The notes beneath the pieces are model-generated. The model did not search any database. It was not told where the DNA came from and saw only the letters and a program-made list of their open reading frames with translations. From NCBI RefSeq assembly GCF_000716535.1, contig NZ_JNWV01000006.1, positions 372,001 through 436,000 of the forward strand: a stretch of 64,000 nucleotides of DNA, written 5' to 3'. Shown in pieces: positions 55,249 through 63,206 of the stretch. Numbering within the stretch: the stretch's first letter is position 1; the number at the start of each line of letters is the position of its first letter. A program made the position numbers and the translations under genes. The stretch comes from Streptomyces flaveolus. GTDB lineage: Bacteria; Actinomycetota; Actinomycetes; Streptomycetales; Streptomycetaceae.

Positions 55249-57855
55249 TCACCCCAGCGCCGCCACCAGGTCCCCGGCCGTCAGCGGCGCGAGTCCGCAG
55301 CCGTCGGCCGGACCGGGCAGCAGCCGGTACACCTCCCCGGTCGCGCCCTCCGGCGCCACCCCGCCGTGCACCAGGGCCAGCAACACGCGCTTCTCCGCCG
55401 CCGCTTCACCCGCACGGGCGTCGGCGTCCGCGGCGCTCCCGGCCGGCTCCCGCCGCTCCGGCGCCTCAAGGGCCCGTATCCGGGCGGCGAACGCGCTGTC
55501 CGCCTCCCCGTCCCGGCGCAGGTACCGCCACAGCTCGTCCACGGTTTTGGCGGCGGGCGCGCGCCGGACGACCAGCACCTCGTCGCTCCGCGCCGCCGCG
55601 TGCCACACCGCGAGCTCCCACAGCGTCGTACGGCCGTGCGCGAAGTACCGGAACAGGTCCCGGGCGATCCCGCCCAGGTCCCCCTTGTGCCGGTGCACGT
55701 CGTGATAGCCCTCGGCGGACGGCAGATGCAGGTCCGTCCACAGGAACGTGCGCCGGCGCAGGTCGACCAGCATCGGCACATGGATGCGCGAGTCGCCCTC
55801 CAGGTCGTAGCGCTGCCGTACCGCGCGCGGGTGGTACCCGGCGCCGCGCGCCCCCTCCGCCGCCGACGGCAGGGCCATGAAACCGGCGAAGGCGTCGAGC
55901 AGTTCCTCGAACGGGATGTCGTTGAAGCTGAAGACGACCGGCACCGCGTAGCGCACGCCCCGCCCGCCGAGCGCGCCGAGGTCCAGGTCGACGTACTCGG
56001 TGGCGCCGTCCGGAGCCGGAGCCGACGTCAGATCGCCGGAGTGGACGGCCCACCGGTCGCCGTACACGAGGTTCGTGTAGTCGCACAGACCGGCGAACTC
56101 CCAGTCCTCGTCGTACAGCGCCACCGACAGGTCCAGGTCCACCCGGGTCCTCTCGGGCTCCGTCCAGTGCAGGAACAGGCGCAGCACCTCACCGGCGGGC
56201 AGCGGCTGGGTGCTGCCGCGCGGCACCGACACCAGGGCCTTGGCGGCGGCCCGCTCGGCGGACGGCACCGCGAGCCCCGCGAGCGCCGAGTCCAGCACCG
56301 CCAGGTCGAACCGGGACCCGCCCGCCAGGCGGCGCAGCGCCTCCCCCTCCAGCAGCGCGCACACGCGCGTGGTGACCGCCTCGGCGAGCGGCGCGCGCGT
56401 GTCGTCGGCCGTGTACGCGTGCGTGACCTGCCCGCGCGGGAAGAACACCCGCCGCTCGCCCGGGAGGTGACGGACGCGCAGCCGGCCCAGCGCGGCCAGC
56501 AGCGGGCCGGGACCGGCCCCGGGCAGTGCCCGCCGGAGCACCTCGGCGAACTCCTCGGGCAGAACGTCGAGTTCGCGCAGCCGCAGCAGATGGTCCAGCC
56601 GGCGCAGCAGTTCGCCCGGCCGCTGTCCCAGGAGGGCGAGCGCGGCGCCGGTGTCCCGCCCGGCCAGCGCCTGTTCCGCACGCGCGCGCCAGGTGGCCGC
56701 CCGGATCCGGCCGTCCGCGACCCGGACGGCCTCCGGGTGGGCGGCGGCCGTGCGCAGCAGGGCCTCGCCCAGGGCGCTGCCGGGCACGACCGACGTGTCG
56801 CGCAGCACGGCGAAGGCGAGCGCGGCCCTGGGATGGCGGGCGTGGTGCTCGAAGGGGTGCAGGGTCTCGGCGGCCCGCTTCCACGGACCCGGGTGCCGAA
56901 GGACGTCCTCCACCAGCGAGGGCACGGCGAAGGAGTCGAGCAGGCCGAGCAGCCGGCGGCGCAGCGCGCGGGGCAGGGAGCGCAGGCGGGGCGGCGCCAT
57001 GAGGTCCGCCGCGCCGCCGGACCACACGCACAGCAGGCGCAGCACGTCCGTCGTGGTCGTCAGGTGGGTGCCGAGCAGCTCGGTGGCCGCCACGCGCGTG
57101 TGCCGGTCGCGCAGCAGGGTGCCGAGCACGAGCGCCTTCGTCTCCCGGACGGGGATGTCCGCCGGGAACCAGCCGAGGTCCACCGGGGCGTGCGCCAGCA
57201 GCACCGTCAGGTCGGCGCGGTCCTGCGCGGGCAGGGGAGTGCGCCGGGCCAGCAGCGTGCGCAGCGCGTGGACCGTGTCCGCGCGGGCGTCCGTGCCGAG
57301 CGCGAGCAGCTTCAGCGGGCCGGCCGGCACCTCCCGTGGGCGGCGCGGCTCGCCCGGCACCAGGAACGGGTCGGCGGGGTCGATCCGGCGGCGGCACAGC
57401 GGGCAGCCGGTGTAGTCCGCGCCGTCCCAGCACGCGCGGCACACCAGATGCGCGCACGGCGCCACCGGGTGCACGCTGCCCACCGTGCCGCACAGCACGC
57501 ACGGCTGGGCGGGCCACTGGAGCAGCAGGGCGAAGACCCGGTCGACGTACAGCCCGAACGTGTCGTCCGGCACGGAGACGGGGAAGGAGCGGAACAGCGG
57601 CATATGGGTGCGGTCCGCGCCCAGTTCGGCGTCCAGGTGCCTGATCAGCCGCCGACCGGCGTCCGCGAGCCCGGCGGGGCCGAGCCAGGCGAGGGCCGCG
57701 CGAAGCCGTGCCGTCGGCGCGAAGCCCCGGTCGAGCAGCTCGCCCTCCAGGGCGATGAGACCTTCCGCCGTCGACGGGTCGCCCGGGCGTGGTCCGGCCT
57801 GGTCGACGTAGACGGTACGGAGACGGCGGAGCAGCACGGACGCCAGTTCGGACAA
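55249..57855 (-). CDS. RING-finger protein with TerD-like domain (MXAN_6230/SCO0854 family)
   Basis: An 868-residue protein. A complete C3HC4 RING finger is present: Cys119, Cys122, Cys134, His136, Cys139, Cys142, Cys151 and Cys154. A long helical middle (about 170-550, Leu/Arg-rich, HEAT-like) follows. Residues about 565-662 resemble TerD: 'VDLDLSVALYDEDWEFAGL', 'VHSGDLTSAP' and 'VVFSFNDIPFEELLDAFAGF'. I recall annotations naming this architecture MXAN_6230/SCO0854. RING domains are rare in bacteria and usually recruit E2-like partners; TerD proteins belong to stress and conflict systems. No E1 or E2 gene is nearby. TTG 57855 has GGGGGA seven bases upstream. Function unknown. Confidence 0.88.
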   Translation of the reverse strand: MSELASVLLRRLRTVYVDQAGPRPGDPSTAEGLIALEGELLDRGFAPTARLRAALAWLGPAGLADAGRRLIRHLDAELGADRTHMPLFRSFPVSVPDDTFGLYVDRVFALLLQWPAQPCVLCGTVGSVHPVAPCAHLVCRACWDGADYTGCPLCRRRIDPADPFLVPGEPRRPREVPAGPLKLLALGTDARADTVHALRTLLARRTPLPAQDRADLTVLLAHAPVDLGWFPADIPVRETKALVLGTLLRDRHTRVAATELLGTHLTTTTDVLRLLCVWSGGAADLMAPPRLRSLPRALRRRLLGLLDSFAVPSLVEDVLRHPGPWKRAAETLHPFEHHARHPRAALAFAVLRDTSVVPGSALGEALLRTAAAHPEAVRVADGRIRAATWRARAEQALAGRDTGAALALLGQRPGELLRRLDHLLRLRELDVLPEEFAEVLRRALPGAGPGPLLAALGRLRVRHLPGERRVFFPRGQVTHAYTADDTRAPLAEAVTTRVCALLEGEALRRLAGGSRFDLAVLDSALAGLAVPSAERAAAKALVSVPRGSTQPLPAGEVLRLFLHWTEPERTRVDLDLSVALYDEDWEFAGLCDYTNLVYGDRWAVHSGDLTSAPAPDGATEYVDLDLGALGGRGVRYAVPVVFSFNDIPFEELLDAFAGFMALPSAAEGARGAGYHPRAVRQRYDLEGDSRIHVPMLVDLRRRTFLWTDLHLPSAEGYHDVHRHKGDLGGIARDLFRYFAHGRTTLWELAVWHAAARSDEVLVVRRAPAAKTVDELWRYLRRDGEADSAFAARIRALEAPERREPAGSAADADARAGEAAAEKRVLLALVHGGVAPEGATGEVYRLLPGPADGCGLAPLTAGDLVAALG

Positions 57856-58102
57856 GCGGAATCCCCCGGTGCGGAAACGAAGACGAGGCGGGGGCGGAGA
57901 GTGGGCGCGCTGCGGATTCCAAGGGTGGGAAGAGAAGGAAGCACGCCGGCGGAGCCGCCCCCGCGATCAGGAACAGTAGGCGTACGGCAGTTCGGGCGCC
58001 AGCGAATTTCCGCGCGGCACCGGCGGCCGACGCGAGCGGCCGCCGCCCGCGCGCGGGGCGTCGGTGGGGCGGCCCCGACCCCGGGATGCGATCCTCGCTG
58101 CT

Positions 58103-58813
58103 GTGACGGAACCCACCCATGACGAGCCCCACGGCGGCACGCTCGGTGCCCGGTTGAACTGGCTCCGGGCGGCCGTGCTCGGCGCGAACGACGGCATCGT
58201 GTCCACCGCGGGGCTTGTCGTCGGCGTGGCCGGCGCGACCGAGAGCCGCAGCGCCCTGCTCACCGCCGGACTGGCCGGCCTGCTCGCCGGCTCGATGTCC
58301 ATGGCGGCCGGCGAGTACGTCTCCGTCTCCACCCAGCGCGACTCCGAGATGGCCGCGCTGGCCGTGGAGAAACGGGAGCTGCGCGAGCAGCCGGAGGCCG
58401 AACTGCGGGAGCTGACCGAGCTGCTGGAGCAGCGCGGTCTGTCCCGCGAGGTGGCCCGCGAGGCCGCGGAACAGCTCACCGCGCGGGACGCGCTGAGGGC
58501 CCACGCGCGCGTGGAGCTGGGCATCGACCCGGACGAGCTGACCAACCCCTGGCACGCGGCCTGGGCGAGCTTCCTGTCGTTCACCGTGGGAGCGCTGCTG
58601 CCCCTGCTGGCCATCGTCCTGCCACCGGCCGGCTGGCGGCTCGCCGTCACCGTCGTCTCGGTCCTGGCCGCCCTGACCCTCACCGGCTGGAGCAGCGCCC
58701 GCCTCGGCGCGGCGGCCCCGAAACGCGCGGTCCTGCGCAACGTGGCGGGCGGGGCCCTGGCGATGGCGGTGACGTACGCGGCGGGGAGCCTGCTGGGGGC
58801 GGCGGGGGTCTGA
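58103..58813 (+). CDS. VIT1/CCC1-family metal transporter
   Basis: A 236-residue membrane protein of the vacuolar iron transporter (VIT1/CCC1) family, which moves Fe2+ or Mn2+ out of the cytoplasm. 'LRAAVLGANDGIVSTAGLVV' and 'GLLAGSMSMAAGEYVSVSTQ' are its first-half signatures; a charged cytoplasmic helix region rich in Glu (about 80-135, the metal-binding domain of VIT1) follows, then three helices. GTG 58103 is assumed; its ribosome site is weak, and an ATG at 58064 is also open. It is divergent from the RING gene with about 250 bases between. Confidence 0.92.
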   Translation: MTEPTHDEPHGGTLGARLNWLRAAVLGANDGIVSTAGLVVGVAGATESRSALLTAGLAGLLAGSMSMAAGEYVSVSTQRDSEMAALAVEKRELREQPEAELRELTELLEQRGLSREVAREAAEQLTARDALRAHARVELGIDPDELTNPWHAAWASFLSFTVGALLPLLAIVLPPAGWRLAVTVVSVLAALTLTGWSSARLGAAAPKRAVLRNVAGGALAMAVTYAAGSLLGAAGV

Positions 58814-58894
58814 CCGGACGGATCACCCCTGGCCGTGCGCCCGGCGGCGGCCCCGGCGTACGGTGAGGTGGGCCCGGCACCCCGGGCGCCCGGT

Positions 58895-58995
58895 CACCGT
58901 ACGACACCGCACGAGCCTGTACGACACCGTACGGCCCGTGTCCCCTCGCACCACCCTGCGCGAGACCGCACGACCCCGTAAGACCCCGCACGAGA
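58895..58995. repeat. Degenerate CGACACCG/ACGACCCCG repeats before the dehydrogenase gene
   Basis: GTACGACACCGCACG and GTACGACACCGTACG occur about 20 bases apart near 58900 and 58920. Related units (GAGACCGCACGACCCCGT, AAGACCCCGCACGAG) follow up to 58995. The region is just upstream of the alcohol dehydrogenase start (59008, AAGGA ribosome site) and may hold a multi-site operator or be slippage-derived. Confidence 0.5.
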
Positions 58996-59007
58996 AGGAT
59001 CCCCGCC

Positions 59008-60054
59008 ATGCGCGCCACCACCATCCACGCCCCGTACGAACTGCGCGTGGAGGACGTGCCCGAGCCCGTGGTGCAGTTGCCCACCGACGCCGTGGTGCGG
59101 GTGCTGCGGGCCTGCATCTGCGGCAGCGACCTGTGGGCCTACCGGGGCGAGGCGGCCCGGCAGCCGGGGCAGCGGATCGGGCACGAGTTCCTCGGCGTCG
59201 TGGAGGAGACCGGCTCCGAGGTGAGCACCGTCCGGCGCGGTGACCTGGTGGTCGCGCCCTTCATGTGGTCCGACGGCGTCTGCGACTACTGCCGCGAGGG
59301 CCTGACGACGTCCTGCGAACACGGCGGCTTCTGGGGCTCCGTCGGCTACGACGGCGGCCAGGGCGAGGCCGTCCGCGTGCCCTTCGCCGACGGCACCCTC
59401 GTCCAGCTCCCCAAGGACGCGGCCTCCGACGACCACCTGCTGTCTGCCCTGCTGACCCTCTCCGACGTCCTCGGCACCGGCCACCACGCGGCCCTCGGCG
59501 CGGGTGCCCGGCCCGGCGCCACGGTCGCCGTCGTCGGGGACGGCGCGGTCGGCCTGTGCGCCGTCCTGGCGGCCAAGCGGCTCGGCGCCGAGCGGATCAT
59601 CGCGCTCGGCCGGCACGAGGTGCGTACCGACATCGCGCGCCGGTTCGGCGCCACCGACGTCGTCGCCGAACGCGGGGACGCGGCCGTCGAGGCCGTCCGC
59701 GAGCTGACCCGCGGGCAGGGCGCGCACGCCGTCGTGGAGGCGGTCGGCACCGAGCAGTCCATGCGGACGGCCGTCAACATCACCCGCGACGGCGGCGCCA
59801 TCGGCTTCGTGGGCGTGCCCCACGGCAGCGGCACCGGCCTGGACCTCGGCGTGATGTTCGACCGGAACCTCGCCCTGCGCGGTGGTGTCGCGCCGGTCCG
59901 CGCCTACATCCCCGACCTGCTGCCGGACGTGCTCGACGGCACGATCGACCCCTCGCCGGTGTTCGACATGACCGTCGGCATCGAGGACGTACCCGCCGGC
60001 TACAAGGCGATGGACGAGCGCACCGCGCTCAAGGTGCTGGTGACCAACGGCTGA
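59008..60054 (+). CDS. Zinc-dependent alcohol dehydrogenase
   Basis: A 348-residue medium-chain dehydrogenase. Catalytic zinc ligands are Cys38 ('RACICGSDLW'), His59 and Glu60 ('RIGHEFLGVVEETG'). The structural-zinc lobe is incomplete: 'CDYCREGLTTSCEHG' has three cysteines where four are usual. The cofactor loop 'VAVVGDGAVGLCAVLAAKRL' follows near residue 173, and 'IIALGRHEVRTDIARRFGAT' suggests NAD(P)(H) binding. It oxidises an alcohol or reduces an aldehyde in the cytoplasm. AAGGA lies nine bases before ATG 59008. The repeats before it may bind a regulator. Confidence 0.92.
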   Translation: MRATTIHAPYELRVEDVPEPVVQLPTDAVVRVLRACICGSDLWAYRGEAARQPGQRIGHEFLGVVEETGSEVSTVRRGDLVVAPFMWSDGVCDYCREGLTTSCEHGGFWGSVGYDGGQGEAVRVPFADGTLVQLPKDAASDDHLLSALLTLSDVLGTGHHAALGAGARPGATVAVVGDGAVGLCAVLAAKRLGAERIIALGRHEVRTDIARRFGATDVVAERGDAAVEAVRELTRGQGAHAVVEAVGTEQSMRTAVNITRDGGAIGFVGVPHGSGTGLDLGVMFDRNLALRGGVAPVRAYIPDLLPDVLDGTIDPSPVFDMTVGIEDVPAGYKAMDERTALKVLVTNG

Positions 60055-60129
60055 TCCAGCACCGGATCAGGACTGGATCAACCCCGTCAACGACGGATTC
60101 AACCTGTCACCGCCGCTCCGTCCGCCCCG

Positions 60130-61506
60130 TCACCGCCACTCCGCCGGCTCCGTCCCCCATGGCACCGGGGGCCGTGCCCAGTCGGCGGGGCCGCCGGTGA
60201 AGGACACCGCCGGGCGGGCGTGCCGGAGGCGGCCCAGGGGGCTGTCCGTCTCGGTCAGCCAGGCGTCCGGGCCCGCGTACGGCGCCCCCTCGGCCGCCGT
60301 GGACAGGGTGCCGTCCGTCAGCCAGTGGGCGGTCCGGGCCAGCGCCAGCCGGACCAGCCGGCTCCCGCCGTCGTACGACTGCTCGGTCAGCGCCCGCAGC
60401 ACGGCCGCCGCCAGCAGATAGCCGGTGCCGTGGTCCAGCGCCTGCGCGGGCAGCGCCCCGGGCCGCTGCGCCGAGCCCTCGGCGACCGCGATGCCGGTCG
60501 CGACCTGCACCAGGCTGTCGAAGCCGCGCCGCCCGCCCCACGGCCCGTACGCGCCCCACGCCGACACCTGGGCCACGACCAGGCCGGGGTTCCGCTCGGC
60601 CAGCGCGCGCGGTGCCAGACCGAACCGGTCGAGCGCCCCCGGCCGGTACCCGGTCACCACGACGTCGGCGGTGCGCAGCAGTTCCTCGAAGGTGTCCCGG
60701 CCGGCGGCCAGGTCGAGCGTGGCGGACCGCTTGCCGAAGCCCGTGTCGGCGTGCAGGTCCGGCAGTTCCGGCAGCCAGGGGGCGTCCACGCGCAGCACGT
60801 CCGCCCCGAGCAGGGCCAGGGTGCGGGTGGCGACCGGGCCCGCCAGCACCCGGGTCAGGTCCAGGACGCGCAGCCCGGCGGCGGGCAGCAGGGCGGCGGC
60901 GGCCGGGTCCAGCGGCGGCAGCACGCGCGCGGGTGCCGAATCCAGCCGGGCGCGCTCGACCAGCGGCCGTGCGGCCGCTTCGGCGGCCTGCGGGTGCGTC
61001 CGCCACTCCTGCGGGGTGCGCAGGGCCACGGCGAGGCCGCCGGCGCCCTGGACGGCTTCCTCGGCCTTTTGGGCGGAACGCTCGGCGAGCCGGCCTGCGA
61101 CCTCCTCGACCGAGGCGTCCGCCGGCAGGCCCAGCGCGCCGAGCAGCCGGGCCCGGTGGTGCGGGTAGTTGGCGTGCGTGCGCACCCACCCGTCGGCCGT
61201 GCGCCAGAACCGCGACAGCGGTGCGAAGACGACCGGCGCCCGGCCGCCGACCTTCAGGAGCCGCTCGCTGTGGAAGGCGGTGGCGACCGCGCCGTCGTCG
61301 ACCCGGACGCCGGGCACCTCGGCGAGCCCGGCCCGGTGGGCCGCGAGTTCCGCGGCGGCCAGCGCGCACGCGCCGACACACGCCCGGGCGAGCTGCCGTA
61401 CGGGGAGGCGCGCCGGGAGCGCGCCTTCCCGCGCGACGGTGGTGAGCCGTGCGAGAGGGGCGGGATCGCCGCCCAGTGCGGACCACGCGTACTTGATTGC
61501 AGTCAT
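60130..61506 (-). CDS. CoA transferase, CaiB/BaiF (class III) family
   Basis: A 458-residue class III CoA transferase-like protein. The main family domain is in the C-terminal half: 'GLRVLDLTRVLAGPVATRTL', 'LGADVLRVDAPWLPELPDLH', 'KRSATLDLAAGRDTFEELLR' and 'DVVVTGYRPGALDRFGL'. An N-terminal half (1 to about 220) is a second, weaker copy of the fold, so this may be a fused pair. These enzymes move CoA between acids, or act as racemases. ATG 61506 is chosen; it lies inside a palindrome, and a TATTGA dyad lies about 20 bases before it. An upstream ATG at 61536 overlaps that dyad. Confidence 0.85.
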   Translation of the reverse strand: MTAIKYAWSALGGDPAPLARLTTVAREGALPARLPVRQLARACVGACALAAAELAAHRAGLAEVPGVRVDDGAVATAFHSERLLKVGGRAPVVFAPLSRFWRTADGWVRTHANYPHHRARLLGALGLPADASVEEVAGRLAERSAQKAEEAVQGAGGLAVALRTPQEWRTHPQAAEAAARPLVERARLDSAPARVLPPLDPAAAALLPAAGLRVLDLTRVLAGPVATRTLALLGADVLRVDAPWLPELPDLHADTGFGKRSATLDLAAGRDTFEELLRTADVVVTGYRPGALDRFGLAPRALAERNPGLVVAQVSAWGAYGPWGGRRGFDSLVQVATGIAVAEGSAQRPGALPAQALDHGTGYLLAAAVLRALTEQSYDGGSRLVRLALARTAHWLTDGTLSTAAEGAPYAGPDAWLTETDSPLGRLRHARPAVSFTGGPADWARPPVPWGTEPAEWR

Positions 61507-61538
61507 GACTGCACTATGCAGTATTGACTCAATCAATA
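61501..61538 (-). promoter_or_regulatory. Three adjacent palindromes over the CoA-transferase start
   Basis: AGTCATGACT (61501-61510, perfect, holding the start codon), CTGCA-CTA-TGCAG (61509-61521) and TATTGA-CTCAA-TCAATA (61522-61538) lie end to end. The stretch is AT-rich compared with its surroundings. It looks like an operator array for a TetR- or MarR-type repressor, with little or no untranslated leader. Confidence 0.55.
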
Positions 61539-61572
61539 TATGGACGGATGCCGACGTGGTTCCGGCGTACGG

Positions 61573-63090
61573 CTACCGGGTCACCGCGGCCAGCGCGTCC
61601 GCCGTGCCCCGCCCGTAGAAGCCGTTGTAGTTCTTCGACCCCTCGCACACCGCGTCCACCTTGCCGTCGCCGTCGATGTCGTACGGGTCCGTGCACAGCG
61701 TGGCGTTGGCCTCGGCGTACAGCAGCGCCTTCACGAGGGCCGCGGAGGCGTGCGGATGGGTTGACTTGATCAATGCGGCGACACCGGCGACATGCGGCGT
61801 CGCCATGGACGTACCGGCCATGTAGCCCCACTTGCCGCCCGGCAGCGGGCCCAGGATGAGGCCGCTGGTCGCCGGGGGCTCGGGCTTCTGGTAGGCGGTG
61901 GAGTCGCCGCCGGGCGCGGCGATGTCGATGACGCCGAGGCCGTAGTTGGAGAAGGACGACTTCAGGCCCTTGGCGCCCGTCGCCGCCACCGTCACGACAC
62001 CCGGCAGCTGGGTCGGTATGTCGTAGCACTCGTGCGGGTCGATCACCCGGTCCGAGGGCGTGCCGTCGTTCGGGGAGACCGGGTCGGTGATCGAGTCGGA
62101 CGCGAGGTCGTAGCTCTCGTTGCCCGCCGCCGCGACGTTGACCGCGCCCTTGCGCTCCGCGTACCGCGAGGCCCGGGTGATGGCGTCCACCAGCGCCTTC
62201 TGGTCCGGGTCGGTGGTGCAGTTGAAGTACCACGGGTCGGTGTAATAGCTGTTGTTGGTCACGTCGACGTGGTGCTCGGCCGCCCACACGAAGCCGCAGA
62301 CCACGGCCTCCGTGTAGAAGTAGCCGTCCGGGTTGGCGACCTTGATGCCGGCGACCCTGACGCCCGGTGCCACACCGGTGACGCCCACGCCGTTCTTCGC
62401 GGCGGCGATCTCGCCCGCCACATGCGTGCCGTGCGGGCTCTCCGAGGCGCTCGGCCGCCAGGCGCCGTCCGCCGTGTCCGGCTTGCCCGACACGCAGTTG
62501 GCGGACGCGGCACGGTCGAAGTTGGGCGCGATGTCCGGGTGGGTGTCGTCGACGCCCGTGTCGATGACGGCGACCGTGACGTCCCGGCTGCCCAGCGTCT
62601 TCTCGTGCGCCTTGTCGGCCTTGATGGCGGGCAGGTCCCACTGGAGCGGTTCCAGCGGGTCCTGGCCGTCGGCCGCCGCCACGTGGGCGGCCTCCTCGGC
62701 GCTCAGTGTCCTCGGCGTGCCCATGTCGGTGGTGGACTGGGCGGGCAGCGGCGCGTTGCGAGTGGCCCCGGCCGAGTCCACCCCGCGTACGGAGCGGATT
62801 CGCTGGGCGAAACCGGGGTTCGCCGAGTGGGCCACGATCACGCCGATCCGGTCGTAGGCGATCACCACCGAGCCGCCGGCCTCGGCGATCGCCTGCTGGA
62901 CACGCGCCGACACGGCGTGTCCCGGGCGGACGTTGACGATGTAGCTGAGCGTGGGCCCGTCGGCGGAGGCCGTCGGGGTGCCGGTGGCGGCGGACGCGTT
63001 GACGCCGGGCAGGAACGCGAGTGCCGTCGCGAGGGCCATTCCGGCGGGCAGGGCGAGGGCGCGGCGGTAGCGCGGCTTGGGCGCTGTCAT
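61573..63090 (-). CDS. Secreted S8 (subtilisin-like) protease
   Basis: A 505-residue exported serine protease. A signal peptide (1 to about 35, 'FLPGVNASAA') and an inhibitor-like propeptide (to about 125; 'TLSYIVNVRPGHAVSARVQQ') precede the catalytic domain. The triad is Asp177 ('AVIDTGVDDTHPD'), His220 ('SPHGTHVAGE') and Ser428 ('AGTSMATPHVAG'), with Asn324 ('AAGNES') for the oxyanion hole. A Ca-binding-like loop 'DIDGDGKVD' lies near the end. Length is ordinary for Streptomyces subtilases. It is paired with a paralogue upstream on the same strand. Confidence 0.96.
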   Translation of the reverse strand: MTAPKPRYRRALALPAGMALATALAFLPGVNASAATGTPTASADGPTLSYIVNVRPGHAVSARVQQAIAEAGGSVVIAYDRIGVIVAHSANPGFAQRIRSVRGVDSAGATRNAPLPAQSTTDMGTPRTLSAEEAAHVAAADGQDPLEPLQWDLPAIKADKAHEKTLGSRDVTVAVIDTGVDDTHPDIAPNFDRAASANCVSGKPDTADGAWRPSASESPHGTHVAGEIAAAKNGVGVTGVAPGVRVAGIKVANPDGYFYTEAVVCGFVWAAEHHVDVTNNSYYTDPWYFNCTTDPDQKALVDAITRASRYAERKGAVNVAAAGNESYDLASDSITDPVSPNDGTPSDRVIDPHECYDIPTQLPGVVTVAATGAKGLKSSFSNYGLGVIDIAAPGGDSTAYQKPEPPATSGLILGPLPGGKWGYMAGTSMATPHVAGVAALIKSTHPHASAALVKALLYAEANATLCTDPYDIDGDGKVDAVCEGSKNYNGFYGRGTADALAAVTR

Positions 63091-63206
63091 GGGTGTTCTC
63101 TCCAGTTCGGTTCGCGGTAGGAGCGCGTCGTGCGGGATGCCTGGTGAAATGCCGTCACCGACGGCGGTGTGCGGGTTGCGGCCGGGGCGTGCGGGCCGCC
63201 GGACGG

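Noticed and set aside
55249..55880. Plus-strand frame at the RING gene's 3' end (55212-55880)
   Set aside because: Arg/Pro-rich shadow; the minus-strand reading continues the TerD-bearing protein to a normal stop.
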